DNA of 64,000 bases from Zygnema cylindricum (GCA_037447655.1 JBBHKE010002559.1:62001-126000), one strand, 5' to 3'; counted from the first letter of the stretch, positions 10,658 through 23,114 are shown. The notes: a model not told the origin generated them from the letters alone. Numbers and translations: made by a program.

Positions 10658-12536
10658 CTGTACTCACAAAACGATGAATCATAACACACGCATGTACAAA
10701 AAAGTATTGTACCAGAACACGGCTAAAACTAATTTATACCTCAATCGTAATTTGCTACGTGGCACACTAAAAACTAATTCGTTAAAAGACTTACGGTAAC
10801 GTTCCATACCCCAAAAATTGAGGTAGTTTACAAAAATCCACGACAATTTGTAGCAAACCCTGCCGCCTATTTTGTTTTTACACCAAAAACAACATTACAG
10901 AGTATCGTGCCAATACTCTTAGAAGGTCTGGGAGGTATTCTCTACTTTTTTCAACTTCTTTGTTTCTCTCCGATCGACGTATCTCTCCTTTCTTCCCCTC
11001 TCCCTTCATCTCCCTTTGCTCTTCCTTTGTGCCACCTTTTCCTCCCCGTCTCGCGTCTCCCTCTCCCTCTCCCCCTCCTCCCTCCCCCCCTTCCTCTCCC
11101 CTCCCTCTCCCTCCCCCACTTCCCCAAGCTCTGAGATTAGCTGATTCGGGAATATCCGGGTGTGCACTAAGCATGTTTTCTAAAGACATCAAAGGAAACA
11201 ATCGATAAACCTCTCTTGTTATGGAATTGGAAGTTTTTGTAGTTTTAGAAGTTATAAACTGTGAAATTTTACCAAAAAAACAAAGTAATTATGTCGATAT
11301 TAACGACATCGGTCCTACCTCTTTTTAGTATCATACTAGCATGTCGAGTTATATACAATATTTTTTATTTAATATACAATGATCCACACTATAATATAAT
11401 ATCACTTAAAGCTCATTCATCCACACTATTATATTGTATCATTTAGTACTCAATGATCCACTCTATAATATGGTATCATTTAATACTTAATGATCCACAC
11501 TATAATATGGTAACTTTGCTATCAAAGGCAAAAAGCCCATTTGCAATTATAACACTAATTCGGTCGCGACTTTAACGTTGGAACAATAAGCTACGTGTCA
11601 CGTTGGATAACAAACGAAAAATCACAAAATTTGCTTAACGTATGTACCTTTCAAAATACAACTGAAAATAAAAAAAGTAATCTTGAAGCTGTCCTTTGTC
11701 GCGCTATTTATGGCAACGCTCTTTCGTCACACAATTTCTGGCATAAGGATTTTCATCATGTTCGAAAACACGAACGTTAAAAGTTGAGCTGGCGTAAAAG
11801 ACTGGCGTTTGCAAAAAGTACAAAAGTTATGCCGTATTATACCTTTGTAAGTAGGTACATGGTGTGCAGGTGAAGATTTGAAGTGAAATTTGTCGGTGTG
11901 AAGATTTTTTAAAGATTTTGAATATCTTGTCAAAACCCACATGTTGCCACTGAATGTATAACACGTGGTTTACGGACTCTTCTTTATGGAACATCAACTC
12001 AATTAACCCGGCCCGTAGAGTTCGCCGTACAATTACAAAAACGACTGATGGAACTTGACCCTTAGTCGTTTTTACAAAAAAAAAAAACTAATACCCGATT
12101 CAGTATCTGACCATTGTGTCGCGTCCACGTAGTCTCTAAAATAGTCAACGGGAAAGCTCGTCTGTCTGCTAAATAATATCATTCGGCGCTCTTGTCGCTT
12201 TCCGCAAGTGATTTTTTTCGCTGATTCCGGATACCACTGTAGCCGCCGATTTAACTCCATATCCGCTAAGTCTGTTATTGTTATGTTTTGGTTTTTTGCT
12301 CTTGTTTCGCTACTGTTTTTAGGCGTAGATTACTTTTTTGTGACTTTTATAGTCTCCAAATATTTTTTTCAGTTTTACCCTTTTTGTACATAGATGGTTT
12401 TGCCATCGCAATTTTTGCAATAGAGAATTTTCAACATCGCGCACAACGTCAGGTGTTTCAAGTACCGTACTGAAATCGATTACGAACATGCGTAGTTGTA
12501 TCTGTTCCATACGGACTTTGATACGCGAAAACTATT
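10658..12536. repeat. AT-rich region with diverged copy of a repeat also seen at 22960-23560
   Basis: From about 10878 (AACAACATTACAGAG) to about 12095, blocks recur in the same order at 22960-23560: AACAACATTACAGAG, CACGTTGGATAA, TATTCATGGCAATGCT-like, and GCCGTACAATTACAAAA followed by ATGGAACTT. Identity is modest by eye. Inside it lie a polypyrimidine tract (about 10964-11131) and an imperfect AT-rich direct repeat containing ATCCACAC near 11382, 11428, 11456 and 11493. No gene recognised. Confidence 0.5.
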
Positions 12537-12744
12537 GTACACCGTGTATCGCTATTAGGGTTAGTAATTTTTTGGCCACTTAAAACATCTTTTATCCGTA
12601 CACACTTGTCTGATTTTCACATGGAGATCGCAAAACGGAAGGCAAGAATCTTGGCTTTCAATCATAACCATTTGTAAGGAGAAAATGTGTTTTAGCTGGC
12701 GAAAATATATATTAAAACTAATAGCGATACACCGTGTAGTGTAC
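12537..12744. mobile_element. Short inverted-repeat element, family 1
   Basis: About 208 bp. Both ends carry GTAC followed closely by the 15-bp core GTGTATCGCTATTAG, in opposite orientation (12544-12558 and 12718-12732), a perfect match. This core aligns with that of the other family 1 elements. Non-coding. Confidence 0.65.
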
Positions 12745-14446
12745 TTTGCAACACTTCCTAAGGTACATATTGACTCAAAGAGTACCCAAACAATTTTGTC
12801 CTAAAATTCCCCTCAGATAACAACATCTCAAAGCTTACTATCCAATTCAAATCACATTTATTGCCAAAGGTATGGCCTTTGCCCTCAAAAGTATACGAAA
12901 AGAAAACGGTTCTTCCATGGTTCCTTATTTGAAATACTTTTCGAAAGCTAAGTGGGTAAACCTTCCACCTACATGAGTATTGCTTGCTGTTCCTTAGAAG
13001 GATTCTACTTATGAGGTCGGGCAAGTGACAATGTCTTTAGATATCTAGGCTTGTTTAAATAAAAGGGATGAATGATATGGAAAAATGTAATTATATAAAG
13101 AGAGTGAGAGAGACGACAAGAGAGAGAGGGTGGTTATAGAGTTAGTGATATAAAGGTACAGAGGGTTATAAAAAGAGGAGGATAAGAGATAAAAAGGGAA
13201 AAATAAGGAGAGAGAGGGAATGGATAAGGTCATTATATAAAGAATGGTGGTAGGGGTAGAGATTTTGAGAGGCGGGTTGGGGTGTAGGGAGTTTGGAGTT
13301 TTGGGCGAGAGGGGGGAGGGAAAGAGGTTAAAAAAAAAAACATTATGCAGATAAACAGTTTTAATAATTATTACGAATTCACATCGAAGTGTTATTATAT
13401 ACGAACCACTCATATTGTAATTACGTCGTGTTTAAAACCACTTGTTTGATTACTAACTAAAAAAATGTAATTCCAACCATTTTAAACTGTTATTAACAGT
13501 TCAAGAAAAAAATATAATCTAGAATTAATTCGCGCACTTAACATGAACATTTTATACAACTTACGAATTATATAAGTTGTACTTAAACATATTTGTATTT
13601 AAACATTTGCACACACTCTCCGATCCATGGTTGCTGGCTAATTTCTCAGTACATGTTTTACGTGTCGTGTACATTTTTTAATATTTAAGCTTCATTCGAA
13701 ATTGTTAGTGAATAAGTCAACAAATAATAATTTAACATTAATCATAGTGTTTATTACAGTACACGATATGAGGGTCGCTCTATTGTTCAATGTTATTATT
13801 TATCATATATTGTTGTTTTTATTTTATTGTGTGAAATATTCCTAAATGTGGGAAAATAAAACAATATTATATTATATTAACAATAGTGTTTTGTATTTGT
13901 GGGACAAAATGAATTCATGTACCTTAATTTGTGTCGTTAATATCAACACCATTGCACAGTTATAACTAATAATGATGTATATAGAATGTGAATGGTTGAT
14001 TATTTATCCTCACCTGTGGAAAAGGCTACTGATTTTTGTAAACATATTAGTTTGTTGCATTTTTTTAGAGTTGTTAAAACCAAGTGGAACGATGATAGTA
14101 AAGTGTTAACTAGTTTTTTTATGTTTTTTTTTTGAAGTATACATAAAATTTTATTCTTTTTATTTAATGGAAGTAAATTTAGTTACTACTTAATTACTTC
14201 ATGATTTTTTACTTCTGCTCACATTTTTTGTTGTTTTCTTTTTAACTTGAAGCCATAAAAAACAATTAAGTTAATGCAACACATTTCAAAATAACAATTG
14301 CATGTCATTGAGAGTAGAAAATAAACTTGAGGTTGATTAGTTTGACACGTAGATGACAAAAAATGAAGTGGCTTAGTTTTAGGTCATTTAGGAAATATAT
14401 AAAAAATGCTTTATGAGATATTTGAGAGTCTTTTGAGTGTTTAAAC
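12745..14446. other. Intergenic, AT-rich, with a purine tract
   Basis: No gene supported. A strongly purine-biased tract (GAGAGAG and GGGGAGGG runs) spans about 13060-13330. The 122-codon minus-strand frame over it is low-complexity Leu/Ser/Tyr sequence and not credible as a gene. Confidence 0.5.
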
Positions 14447-14837
14447 TAGTGTTGTGTATCGGTAGCTTCCCACCTATAACTGATATGTACCCTTTTTTTT
14501 TTACTTACCGATAATCGAGATATAGTTTCGATACGTCGTTAAGGGAATTATCTTGATAAATTAACGATATATCGCGTATATAACCAGATTATTTATGGGC
14601 CGATGATTTATCTCAAACACCAAAACCGTACACCTGGCAGGTGTACGGTTTTGGTGTTTCCGTGTTGTTTTTTCACGGGCCGGATTGTGAACCCGCTCCC
14701 CCAACCCTCCAGCATATGTATCGGCGATAATATTTAGTTGGTCTCGGAGCGATATATAGGCCCCCCTCACCCTTCGAGAACCGATAATTCAAATATCAGA
14801 TTTATCGTGCAAGGAATTTACCCGATACACAACACTA
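14447..14837. mobile_element. 391-bp inverted-repeat DNA element with internal hairpin
   Basis: Perfect 16-bp inverted termini: TAGTGTTGTGTATCGG at 14447-14462 and its reverse complement at 14822-14837. If the outermost TA is the target, this resembles a TA-targeting element; no 8-bp duplication is seen. It encloses a perfect 22-bp-arm hairpin at 14615-14659. Non-coding and probably non-autonomous. Confidence 0.75.
14615..14659. repeat. Perfect hairpin, 22-bp arms with 1-nt spacer
   Basis: Arms 14615-14636 (AAACACCAAAACCGTACACC plus TG) and 14638-14659 are exact reverse complements around a single G. It lies inside the 14447-14837 element. Confidence 0.9.
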
Positions 14838-15519
14838 TCAATAAACCGACCTAACATGACATATCGAAAACTTGAAAAATAGGCAAAAATGCACTTTATA
14901 TCGATTGTCGACTATTGTACGGCTAGAGAAATGTGTAAAATCGAACCGGATTCAGCTCGATACGTATGAGTACTGTACAGTTCAGTATTGCACCTTACCA
15001 ACGGCAAAAGGGCTCAACATGTGGCCAGGGTGTTGGTGTCGTTTATCCGTTCGTGCCACCATGGCATCCGTCCTTTCAAAGCTAGTTTTGCAGGCCGGGG
15101 GGGACGCTCGTATCCGTCGGCCCCTATCCTTGTGCACGTTCGCGTCAGTGAATAGTTTCGTATCAAAATGCAGTAGTTTTTGCGTTACTGGTACATATGT
15201 CCTGTACGAACAGGAACATTCCGTGTACTTTTTGCCAGTTTTATGATGCAAAAATTCAAGAACATACAGAAATGCCCTTATGCGGTACCACAAACATACG
15301 AAAAGTGACAAGATGTAAGACTAGAGATAAGGTACGAAGGATTAAACGAAGGCACATGCCGAAATTCAAAATATTGCAGTCACTCTCTCCAAAGCTCCTG
15401 AAGTGTCTGGTCGCTCTCCATTCTTTAGCCTTAATTTTTTTGCAGGAAATTTAAACATTGTTTTTTGTTGGTACTTTTATCGGACTTTCAGTAAATAATA
15501 TCACAGGAAACCTGCTGCA
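14838..15519. other. Upstream region of GCSH
   Basis: Contains no gene I can support. It should hold the promoter and 5' untranslated region of the H-protein gene; no TATA box or other site is convincing enough to place. A short GTAC-rich patch lies at about 14918-15000. Confidence 0.4.
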
Positions 15520-17828
15520 ATGGCTTTGAGGTATGTTGCATTGCTTTTGTGACGTTTGAAGAAACATGGTTGGTGATTTGATGTTTTCCAGTATTGTGGT
15601 TACATATCTGTGGAATATAGCGTAACATTTTTGCATAAATGCATCTGTGGTCGATATATACACTCATTTTAACAACAGCTCATGCTGTCTTACGTCATTC
15701 CATAAGAATCTACCTTCAACATATTTTTTAGATCTATTTTTTACAAACATTTATCTTTTACATTTACCAATTACATTTATCTTTTACATTCCATTTGCAT
15801 TTCTTTTACATTTCTTTTCCATTTATCTTTTACATATTTATTTTACATCTATCTTTTACATCTATCTTTGATATCTATCAATTAAAAGCTATAAAGTAGC
15901 TGAAGGTGTAATTGTTCTCAATGGCTTTCTGGTTTCTAACGTTGGGATGCTTAGGAAGGTTTAGCTCCTGCTTTATACTTTATAGAGGTAGATTCGGTAC
16001 AGGAGTTTCAATATTCATTTTATTATGCTTTGACTTTTCCGGTGTGCTTTTGCATTCAGGCTGTGGGCTTCACGAACGGCAACAATCTTAAGGCTGCGAC
16101 CTAATAATGAACAGTTGCTCCTTTCTCTCTCCAGAGCTTATTCTGCACGTCAGTACTCCCGAGAATCTTCTCTTATCCTCTAGCGTATGAACTGAGCTCA
16201 GCTTCTTCTCCTGCAGCTGTCGGCAGAAAGGACCACTAGTAGTTTCTAAATAGCTTAGTTTGTCATGCTGTGGTCCATGTGTGAGAAGACGTTTCCTTTC
16301 TTAGTGATATGTACATTGCCCATTTTCATTGGATCAGTCCGGGCATAAAAATGTAGCAGGTTAAGACAGATTCCCTGAGAACACCATTGCATTTTTGCAG
16401 TACATGCCAATGGTTCAAGCTGATTGGGGTATTGCATTTGAAAGAGAGGCTTTGTGGCTTTGTTGAGAAAGAACTTAAGAAGTTGGTGTGGTTGAAGCTG
16501 ACCTCGTTCATGTTTTCACTTCAAGGATGTATCAGTAGCACACTTTGCAAGAATTTTGCTTTGCCGATATGTCGCTACTTACTGCAGCAGCTATAACTCC
16601 AGCAGCTATTAGTCAGGTTTGGAGGTCAGCTCCTTCAGACTGATTGTTGACCGTTTTCGTTGTGTGCTTTATGATGCCAAATGCAGAGCATGACAAGCTG
16701 AAGTATTTGAAATCCCACGAGTGGGCGGACATTCACGGAGATGTTGCAACTGTCGGTATCTCTGAATATGCAGAGGTCAGAAAGCTTTGATAAATATTGT
16801 TGAGAAGTTCACAAAGCATCTTTCAGCTCTGGAGTTCATGCGTTTTTTCAATGTGTCATGTAAATTTGTCGTTTGGTCTATATTTCCTGCTTTTGAACGC
16901 TGTTGTATAGCACATGTACGGAAAGAACTTTAAAGTTTGTGCTGATATTAACAAGAAAAATTGAATACAGCATTTCACTGAAGAATGTTGACGCTTGGTC
17001 ATTTTATTTGCTATGTTGTGCATTGTCATTTGATGTCTATGCAGGAGAAATATAAGCTGTAGCCCACCTTTTTTTCGAAGCTGTACGTTGATTGATTGGC
17101 TTCTAATTGCTGTGAACTATATGCTATTCCCACTGAGAATGTGGAAGCTATATTTCTTCCTGTGCATAATCTTAGGTTTAAGGCAGAAACTGGTTCTAGG
17201 AAAGATATGAGCATTGCTGTTGTATTCCTGCTTATGTTTACAGTGATGCTGTTGAGTCATTAGGAATGTGGGATGGGTGCTTACAGAAAGCTCTAGGAGA
17301 GGTGGTTTTTGTGGAGCTGCCTGAGGTGGGATCAACTGTAGTTAAGGGCAAGCCATTTGGAGTCGTGGAGAGTGTGAAAGCTGCGAGCGATGTGTATTCA
17401 CCGCTGAGTGGCGAAGTGGTAGATATTAACTCAGAGCTTCAGGCTAATCCTGGCCTGGTATGGATATTTCTTCTCTGCTAAACCTTGTTGTGGAAGCCGT
17501 TATGCTTTTTTGTGAAATTGCCTTTATTTGAGCGCTACAGAGCATTTGCCTGACAGTTCTCTTCACCTGTTTTTTTTGTAATGCAAGATGGTAGGTCCCT
17601 TTCTTCACTTAATAAGGATTCAAGCGTAGCCTCAATTAATGTCAACACAAAATGTAGTCCTTCCTGTTTCTATCGATAAACTTGTGTGTCTTGTTTTTTA
17701 TGCTTGACCAGGTGAACGCTGGACCTTTTGCTGAAGGATGGATGTTGAAAGTGAAAGTCTCCAATCACAGTGAGGCACATGAGTTGTTGGACGCCAAAGC
17801 CTATGCAAAAGAGTGTGAATCTCATTAG
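15520..17828 (+). CDS. GCSH: Glycine cleavage system H protein, mitochondrial (5 exons)
   Basis: Lipoyl-carrying subunit of the mitochondrial glycine decarboxylase complex, which shuttles the aminomethyl group between the P, T and L proteins. Exons by reading: 15520-15530, 16060-16148, 16687-16775, 17287-17457, 17712-17828; GT/AG at every junction and phases fit, giving 158 residues, the usual length. Residues 1-33 ([14 protein letters not shown], then an Arg-rich stretch to AYSA) look like a mitochondrial presequence. The mature part has [31 protein letters not shown], the lipoylation motif ESVKAASD (Lys94 the expected lipoyl-lysine) and the C-terminal [13 protein letters not shown], ending KECESH. 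The first coding exon is only 11 bp; MALR matches the start of plant H proteins as I recall them. No disruption is seen. Confidence 0.93.
15720..15885 (+). repeat. Pyrimidine-rich low-complexity repeat in GCSH intron 1
   Basis: Degenerate repeats of TTTTACATTTATC/TTTTACATCTATC across about 165 bp of the first intron. Likely slippage-derived; no coding meaning. Confidence 0.7.
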
Positions 17829-19255
17829 TACTATCGGCAGCCTAGTTCAAGGCAGGTTCTCTGTTGTCAAAGTGCATGACTGGAATCAGGTCTACCTTCA
17901 GATGAGGAAAATTCATTTTAGGATTATACTGTCGAGACATATGTGCTTGTCAGATTTTACCTTCGTTGTTTATTGTGTTTGGGTGAAATTTTAGGTGAGT
18001 GGGTGGGTGCAAACTATCCATCTTGTCCATAGATTTTGAGTTAAGTGATTTTTTTTTTTGGATGATTTTCTTGTGCCCATTAGTTGATGCAATGGATGAG
18101 CCTTAAATCAGGAACCACCTTTTAGTTGTGGATTTTACTGAATATCGTTGGCGTGACAAGTGGAGTACCTTTCTCAATTTGTTTTGAAGATGGAGAAAAG
18201 GACTTGCAATTGTGCAACCTGTCTTTGTAAACGTCTGACCAACCCATTGTTTGTGGAATGTATCATTCATGTTACTTTGAAATTCAAATTTGAATGGATT
18301 GTTTGTGAATCAGGCTTTCAATTCTGGTTTCAAAAGGGGTCAGGACGATCCGGTCTTATTCCATCGTAGGTCGTTCTGATTGTTGTATGTAAGACTGTAT
18401 ACGATAAGGTATACAAGTAGCCCGCGACTGTGCAACGATTGGTTGATGTTGGATTAAACTCAAGGGAAAGTATATATTGTACTATTATCCTATCTGCGTG
18501 ATAGTATAAGATCAAAGGGTTCTGTGGTTGCGTGTGCTGTGTACGTATTGGTGTAATAGTGCTCTGTTGAGGGTTGGAAACATGTTTTACGCCTGAGGTA
18601 TGCCATGAACAGTGGAGCAAGGAAGAACTGGAGCAACTGAAGCATGGAGTACTTGAACCGGAGGTTCAACTACGTGGAAGCTTTCCATGTGAATGTTGGA
18701 AGGTCTGCATCCATTTTGCTTTTCGTCCTCTCCTAAACTAGGATGGTTTGCCAATTTGCGTTTTTTTTTAAGTAAATTTAGTGTTGCTAATAGCTATTAT
18801 TGTTGATATTGATATTATGCTGCTTTTTTTAGGTGGACTTTTGACTAGCTTGTGCCAAACAACCTTAATGGCGTTAGTGAAACTGGAAAATCCAGTTTAT
18901 GCAAAGGTGTTTTTGATAATGTTTAAAATGGTAAGGAATCACCATGACTGTAGAAACATAGAGAATAAGAAAAGCGTGTTCTTGTGAAAGCATGGTGTTC
19001 TGATCTTGATGAGTGGAGTGACGATGATGAGCAAATCTAGCAAATGCTCGTGGAGATTTTCCTCTTCAATGGGACAAATTTCAAGTGTGGAAGAATATTT
19101 GAAAGGCGCAGTTGGCGCGTCTGTGCCTCCGGAAGATCAACTTTGGAACTCTGAGGTAGTATTGTCTTCAGAGATATCTGGCAGGCAGGTCATCATAGTC
19201 TTGGGCAAGCTTTGATAGGCTATAAAAGATTTCGACGAATATGAGATGTCATTTA
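17829..19255. other. Downstream of GCSH, no second gene recognised
   Basis: The GCSH 3' untranslated region must lie at the left. No homology to a known protein is visible in either strand. Short open frames such as 19006-19215 are not supported. Confidence 0.4.
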
Positions 19256-19762
19256 GTACACCGCGAATCGTAATTAGAGTAAATAAAAAAATAGAGTAAA
19301 AAAAGAGAAAAAAATAATTAGAGTTATTAACTCTAATTTGCGTGATAGAACTTTTTCCAAAAGGAATTTACTCTAATTTATTTAAGTATTCTAATTTGAC
19401 GCGCTGAATATCTCTACTGTAAATTAGGTATTCGTACAGAATCTGACAAAAGGTACAGTTTATCGTCACTATGACATTTGCACTACGCGGTTTGATAAAA
19501 CGCAGGTAGATGATAACGGCCTGTATTAAATCATTATTTGTACTTTTTTAATTAATTAAGTACAATTTTGCACGGTCAGACGCCGTCCGTACGCCACACT
19601 ATTTAAAACGGCACTGTATAAGAGTTATTAACGTTCATTCAAAAAGTACCTTAAATAACGTAAAGAATAATTTAGAACAGTGTACTCTATTTATGGTGAT
19701 AGAGTCGAAATTTGGGGTGACGGAAGTAGCGTATATTACTCTAATTACGATTCGCGATGTAC
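19256..19762. mobile_element. Inverted-repeat element (507 bp), family 1
   Basis: Termini of 27 bp match 26/27 as inverted repeats: left GTACACCGCGAATCGTAATT at 19256, right the reverse complement ending at 19762. No clear target duplication. The interior is AT-rich and carries ATTAGAGTTATTAAC-type subterminal sequence like the other members. Non-coding. Confidence 0.75.
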
Positions 19763-22163
19763 TGCATTTTTTCTATGTGGAGATATAGTTTTATATATCA
19801 GGTCACCTTTTCTTGTTATGAACTCTTCATTTCACATTCACCTTACACACATGAAATTGGTTCTAATTGGATAGAGAATATGTCGAATTGTTCTGGAGAA
19901 GCCCGACGGTAGACTGTAAAAAGATCTATGGCAAAGCAAAAGGCAAATGTTATGGCAAATTAATGGCCTTTTTTATCATACAATATGTGGTTAATTTTTT
20001 GTTAAGTTTAGTGGAGATCAAAGGCACCATAGTTGGGGATGGAAAATAACACTTTGAATGCATGGTGGGCCCTAATTTTGATATTATTTTTGGAACAAAT
20101 CCATAATGGTTTACCTCGCAGTTATGCAGTTGAGCATCTTTATATATTTTTTACTCTGGAGTATAGTCAAATATGGTGTAAATCAAAGCATCAAACCATA
20201 ACAAGGAAAAAGGTATATGAAAGCTTCAAATGTGTTGTGAATGGGTATTTTTTTGATTCTTTGCTGTTTTTAGATCTTGAATTGAGGTGAGTATGATGCA
20301 TACATTGGCAAATATGGTTGTGAAAAGGTCACCAACTGTTGCGTGGTTTCTTTTTTTGGTGATCTTTTTGTGACAATCCACGTGTAAAGATCATTGTGGA
20401 TCACTAAGAGATAAACTAGATAGGACGCGGTGTCGTCTTATTAGAGAATTCATACAATACAAGTGATTGTCCCTTTGCCTCTGACTATGTCTTTCTAAGT
20501 CTTTTTTGTTGTCTTCTAATTGTTATCTAGTAAGTAGCAATACTATGGTGGATATCCCATGAGGTTGAAATTATCATACATCGGGGTAATTCAAACGGAG
20601 GTACAAAAATAAAGCCCCCAACAAAAAAGGTTGACTAAGGTTGTGAAATACGGTTGACTTTCACAAACATGATGGCAAATACAAGAAGTGCATATCGGGC
20701 ACTTATGTAATATTGAACTTAAGGAGTTTTGGCAATTGACTGAGTGTTGGCAACTAAAAAATTGAAAGAGTTATTGGTACTTATAACTTAGGTTCAAACA
20801 CACTTTCTTCATAATGTCTTGTTTATATAAAAAATAACTTGAGCAAAGTTTGTTGATGTAAATATATTTCTTGGCATGCATTTTGTTAGACGAGGGGAGA
20901 TTTTGGGGCTATTTTTTTAACGACGTTATTCATAATATTTCGGAACTCGACAAACATGGTTGGAAATGTATGATGCGTTATTGTGAACACGGGACATCCT
21001 CTTTTAACAATTTCAATATGATGGGCAAAGCTCCATAAAAATGTATATTGTTTGATTCCTCATGAAATAAATAGTGTTGACTTTTCAACGCATTTTGATA
21101 CGCATTTTGATGTTTGATCGTCGACTATATGTAATGTTTTGCAAGAGTTTAGATTTATGACGATGGGCTATAAATGTGGTATGAGTTAAAAACGGTTGGA
21201 GGGGGAAAGTCGTGGCGTTTTTACCTTTGTGAGGACAAAATGGGCGCTGATACGGTGAAAAAGGGAATCAGCAAACCGACGTTTTGTCCTGTAAGGCTTC
21301 GTGTGGAGGTATTTGAGGCATCTGGAATTCTGGACTATAGTGCGGGGATTGAGGGTACAATCCGGATGCGGGAGTGGCAACAGTGCAGGGGGAATAAATA
21401 GGTATTGGGTAACAAAATCCGAAACGATATCGGTACTTGTATCGGCTAGGATATTTCATTTGTATCAGTGATGTGTGACATGTGTAGCGGGCAAAATTCA
21501 CTTTGCTCGGACATTACGGCAACTATGTTTGGTCGCACGTTTGCAAAGCGCGACTCTATGTCGTCTGGTTTTTGCGGTCCGGATAGAGATTTTGGCAGGT
21601 TTGTTTGTCCACTTGTTATGTACGGACTCCTTGTTCGGAAACGCAACCGTGGTAGGATTCCAAGGGGTGCTTTGGGCCGTAAACCGTGAGTCGCCATGAG
21701 TGTGAACCGCTGTTGATCAAATCGTGCAATTTTTCCTTTTTTCCGATTTATACGAATAGTTCGTGACCATTGAAAAAATCGCAAAAAAACGCAGTGTTCT
21801 TTTTGTCTGGTAAACTGAACGGGAAATCTACGGTAAATGTACGGTTTTATATGGGAAAAGTACGGAATTTGACCAAAAGATACGTTGCACTCCGTAGTAC
21901 TTTCTGTCCGGTAAACCGAACAACAAATTTACGGAAATGTACGGAATTGTACCAAAAATGTACAAACTATTACGGAAAGAGACGTTGCACTGTTGCACCA
22001 TTTGCGCGCGGTAAGTACAGATAGTACAGACACATGTACGAAATAGTACGGATACAAAATCATTAACGATTTTTTCAAATCGTTCAATGCGTTACTTATA
22101 TATATTTCGCGCGAGTAAATTGTGCGTAAAATACAGTTTGAACAACTATGGTGTGAACAACAC
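19763..22163. other. AT-rich intergenic region
   Basis: No gene recognised. From about 21780 to 22055 there is a run of GTAC/TACGG-rich sequence resembling the LTR regulatory blocks, with the half-repeat pair around TACGTTGCACTCCGTAG (21880) and GACGTTGCACTGTTGCA (21980). Open frames here have no recognisable domain. Confidence 0.4.
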
Positions 22164-22464
22164 TACACCGCCAATCACTATTAGCGTATTGAGCGCTAGC
22201 ATGGTTCCGCCATTTTTTTTCCGAAATTCTCAAATAGAATTATCCATACTTAAAATAAAAAAAACCCTAAGTTCCATTACACGAAAAGTGAGGTTGTTTA
22301 GAAAAACAAGTAAATCAACGCCCGTTACATTGGCATGTACCCTCCAGTACAGTTTATCATTCCCGTTTTTCATGCCCGTTACAAAAAACGAACACCCATA
22401 CCTTTTCCCTAGATGGCCCCGTACCTTTTTCTGTGGTCGTCCGTAGAGTCAGTTGACGGCAACC

Positions 22465-22854
22465 CTACCTTGTGCCAGCGGTACGACGGTCAGTACTACG
22501 GACGGACGACAACGCTACATTGTGCCAACGGTACGGCGATTTGTACTGCAGACAGACGACGACACTACATTGTGCCAGCGCTATAGCAGTCTATACTGCG
22601 GACGGACGACAACGCTACATTGTGCCAGCGTTACGACGATTTGTACAGCGGACAAAAAACAACACTACATTGTCGACGATCTGTACCGCGAACAAATGAC
22701 AACACTACATTGTGCCAGCGTTACGGCAGTCTATACTGCGGAAGGACGACAACGCTACATTGTGCTAGCGGTACGACAGTTTGTACTGTGGACGGACGAC
22801 AACGTTACATTGTGCCAACGGTACAGCGGTGCGTACTTCGGACGGACACAAAAA
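22465..22854. repeat. Minisatellite, 50-bp unit, about 8 copies
   Basis: The landmark CTACATTGTGCC (with variants) starts at 22465, 22515, 22565, 22615, 22665, 22705, 22755 and 22805. Spacing is 50 bp except one 40-bp unit. Units run ...GCGGTACGACG...TTTGTACTGCGGACGG. Because 50 is not a multiple of 3 and no unit has a stop in any of the three plus frames, three overlapping open frames arise by chance. Confidence 0.92.
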
Positions 22855-23084
22855 AACGATGAGAGACACACCGGCTATATAAATATTTCCTGGAAGGCGA
22901 CTTGAGGTCTATAACTTATAGATTTTGATTCGGACCTCTCCGTACTACGCCATACTTCTTATTGGGTTTTTATACTGAAAACAACATTACAGAGAATCTT
23001 GCTAATATTTTCCAAAAGTCTGGAAGTTAACAATGACCATTGGATATTTTTTCACGAAGCATTCGCTTCGAAAGTTTATGTAAC

Positions 23085-23114
23085 TGGTGATGTACCTCGC
23101 GAGGTACATCACCA
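23085..23114. repeat. Perfect 30-bp palindrome
   Basis: TGGTGATGTACCTCG followed immediately by its exact reverse complement, centred on CGCG. It could form a cruciform; it lies inside the long family 1 element. Confidence 0.9.

Noticed and set aside
13045-13413. 122-codon minus-strand frame
   Set aside because: Translation of a purine tract on the opposite strand; low-complexity Ser/Leu/Tyr.
22465-22854. CRISPR-like array
   Set aside because: Units are contiguous with no variable spacers, in a eukaryotic genome; it is a minisatellite.
22453-22905. 150-codon open frame over the 22.5-22.9 kb repeat, with two more frames open
   Set aside because: Three overlapping open frames come from a stop-free 50-bp unit cycling through all frames. 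No domain, Cys/Arg-rich low-information sequence.
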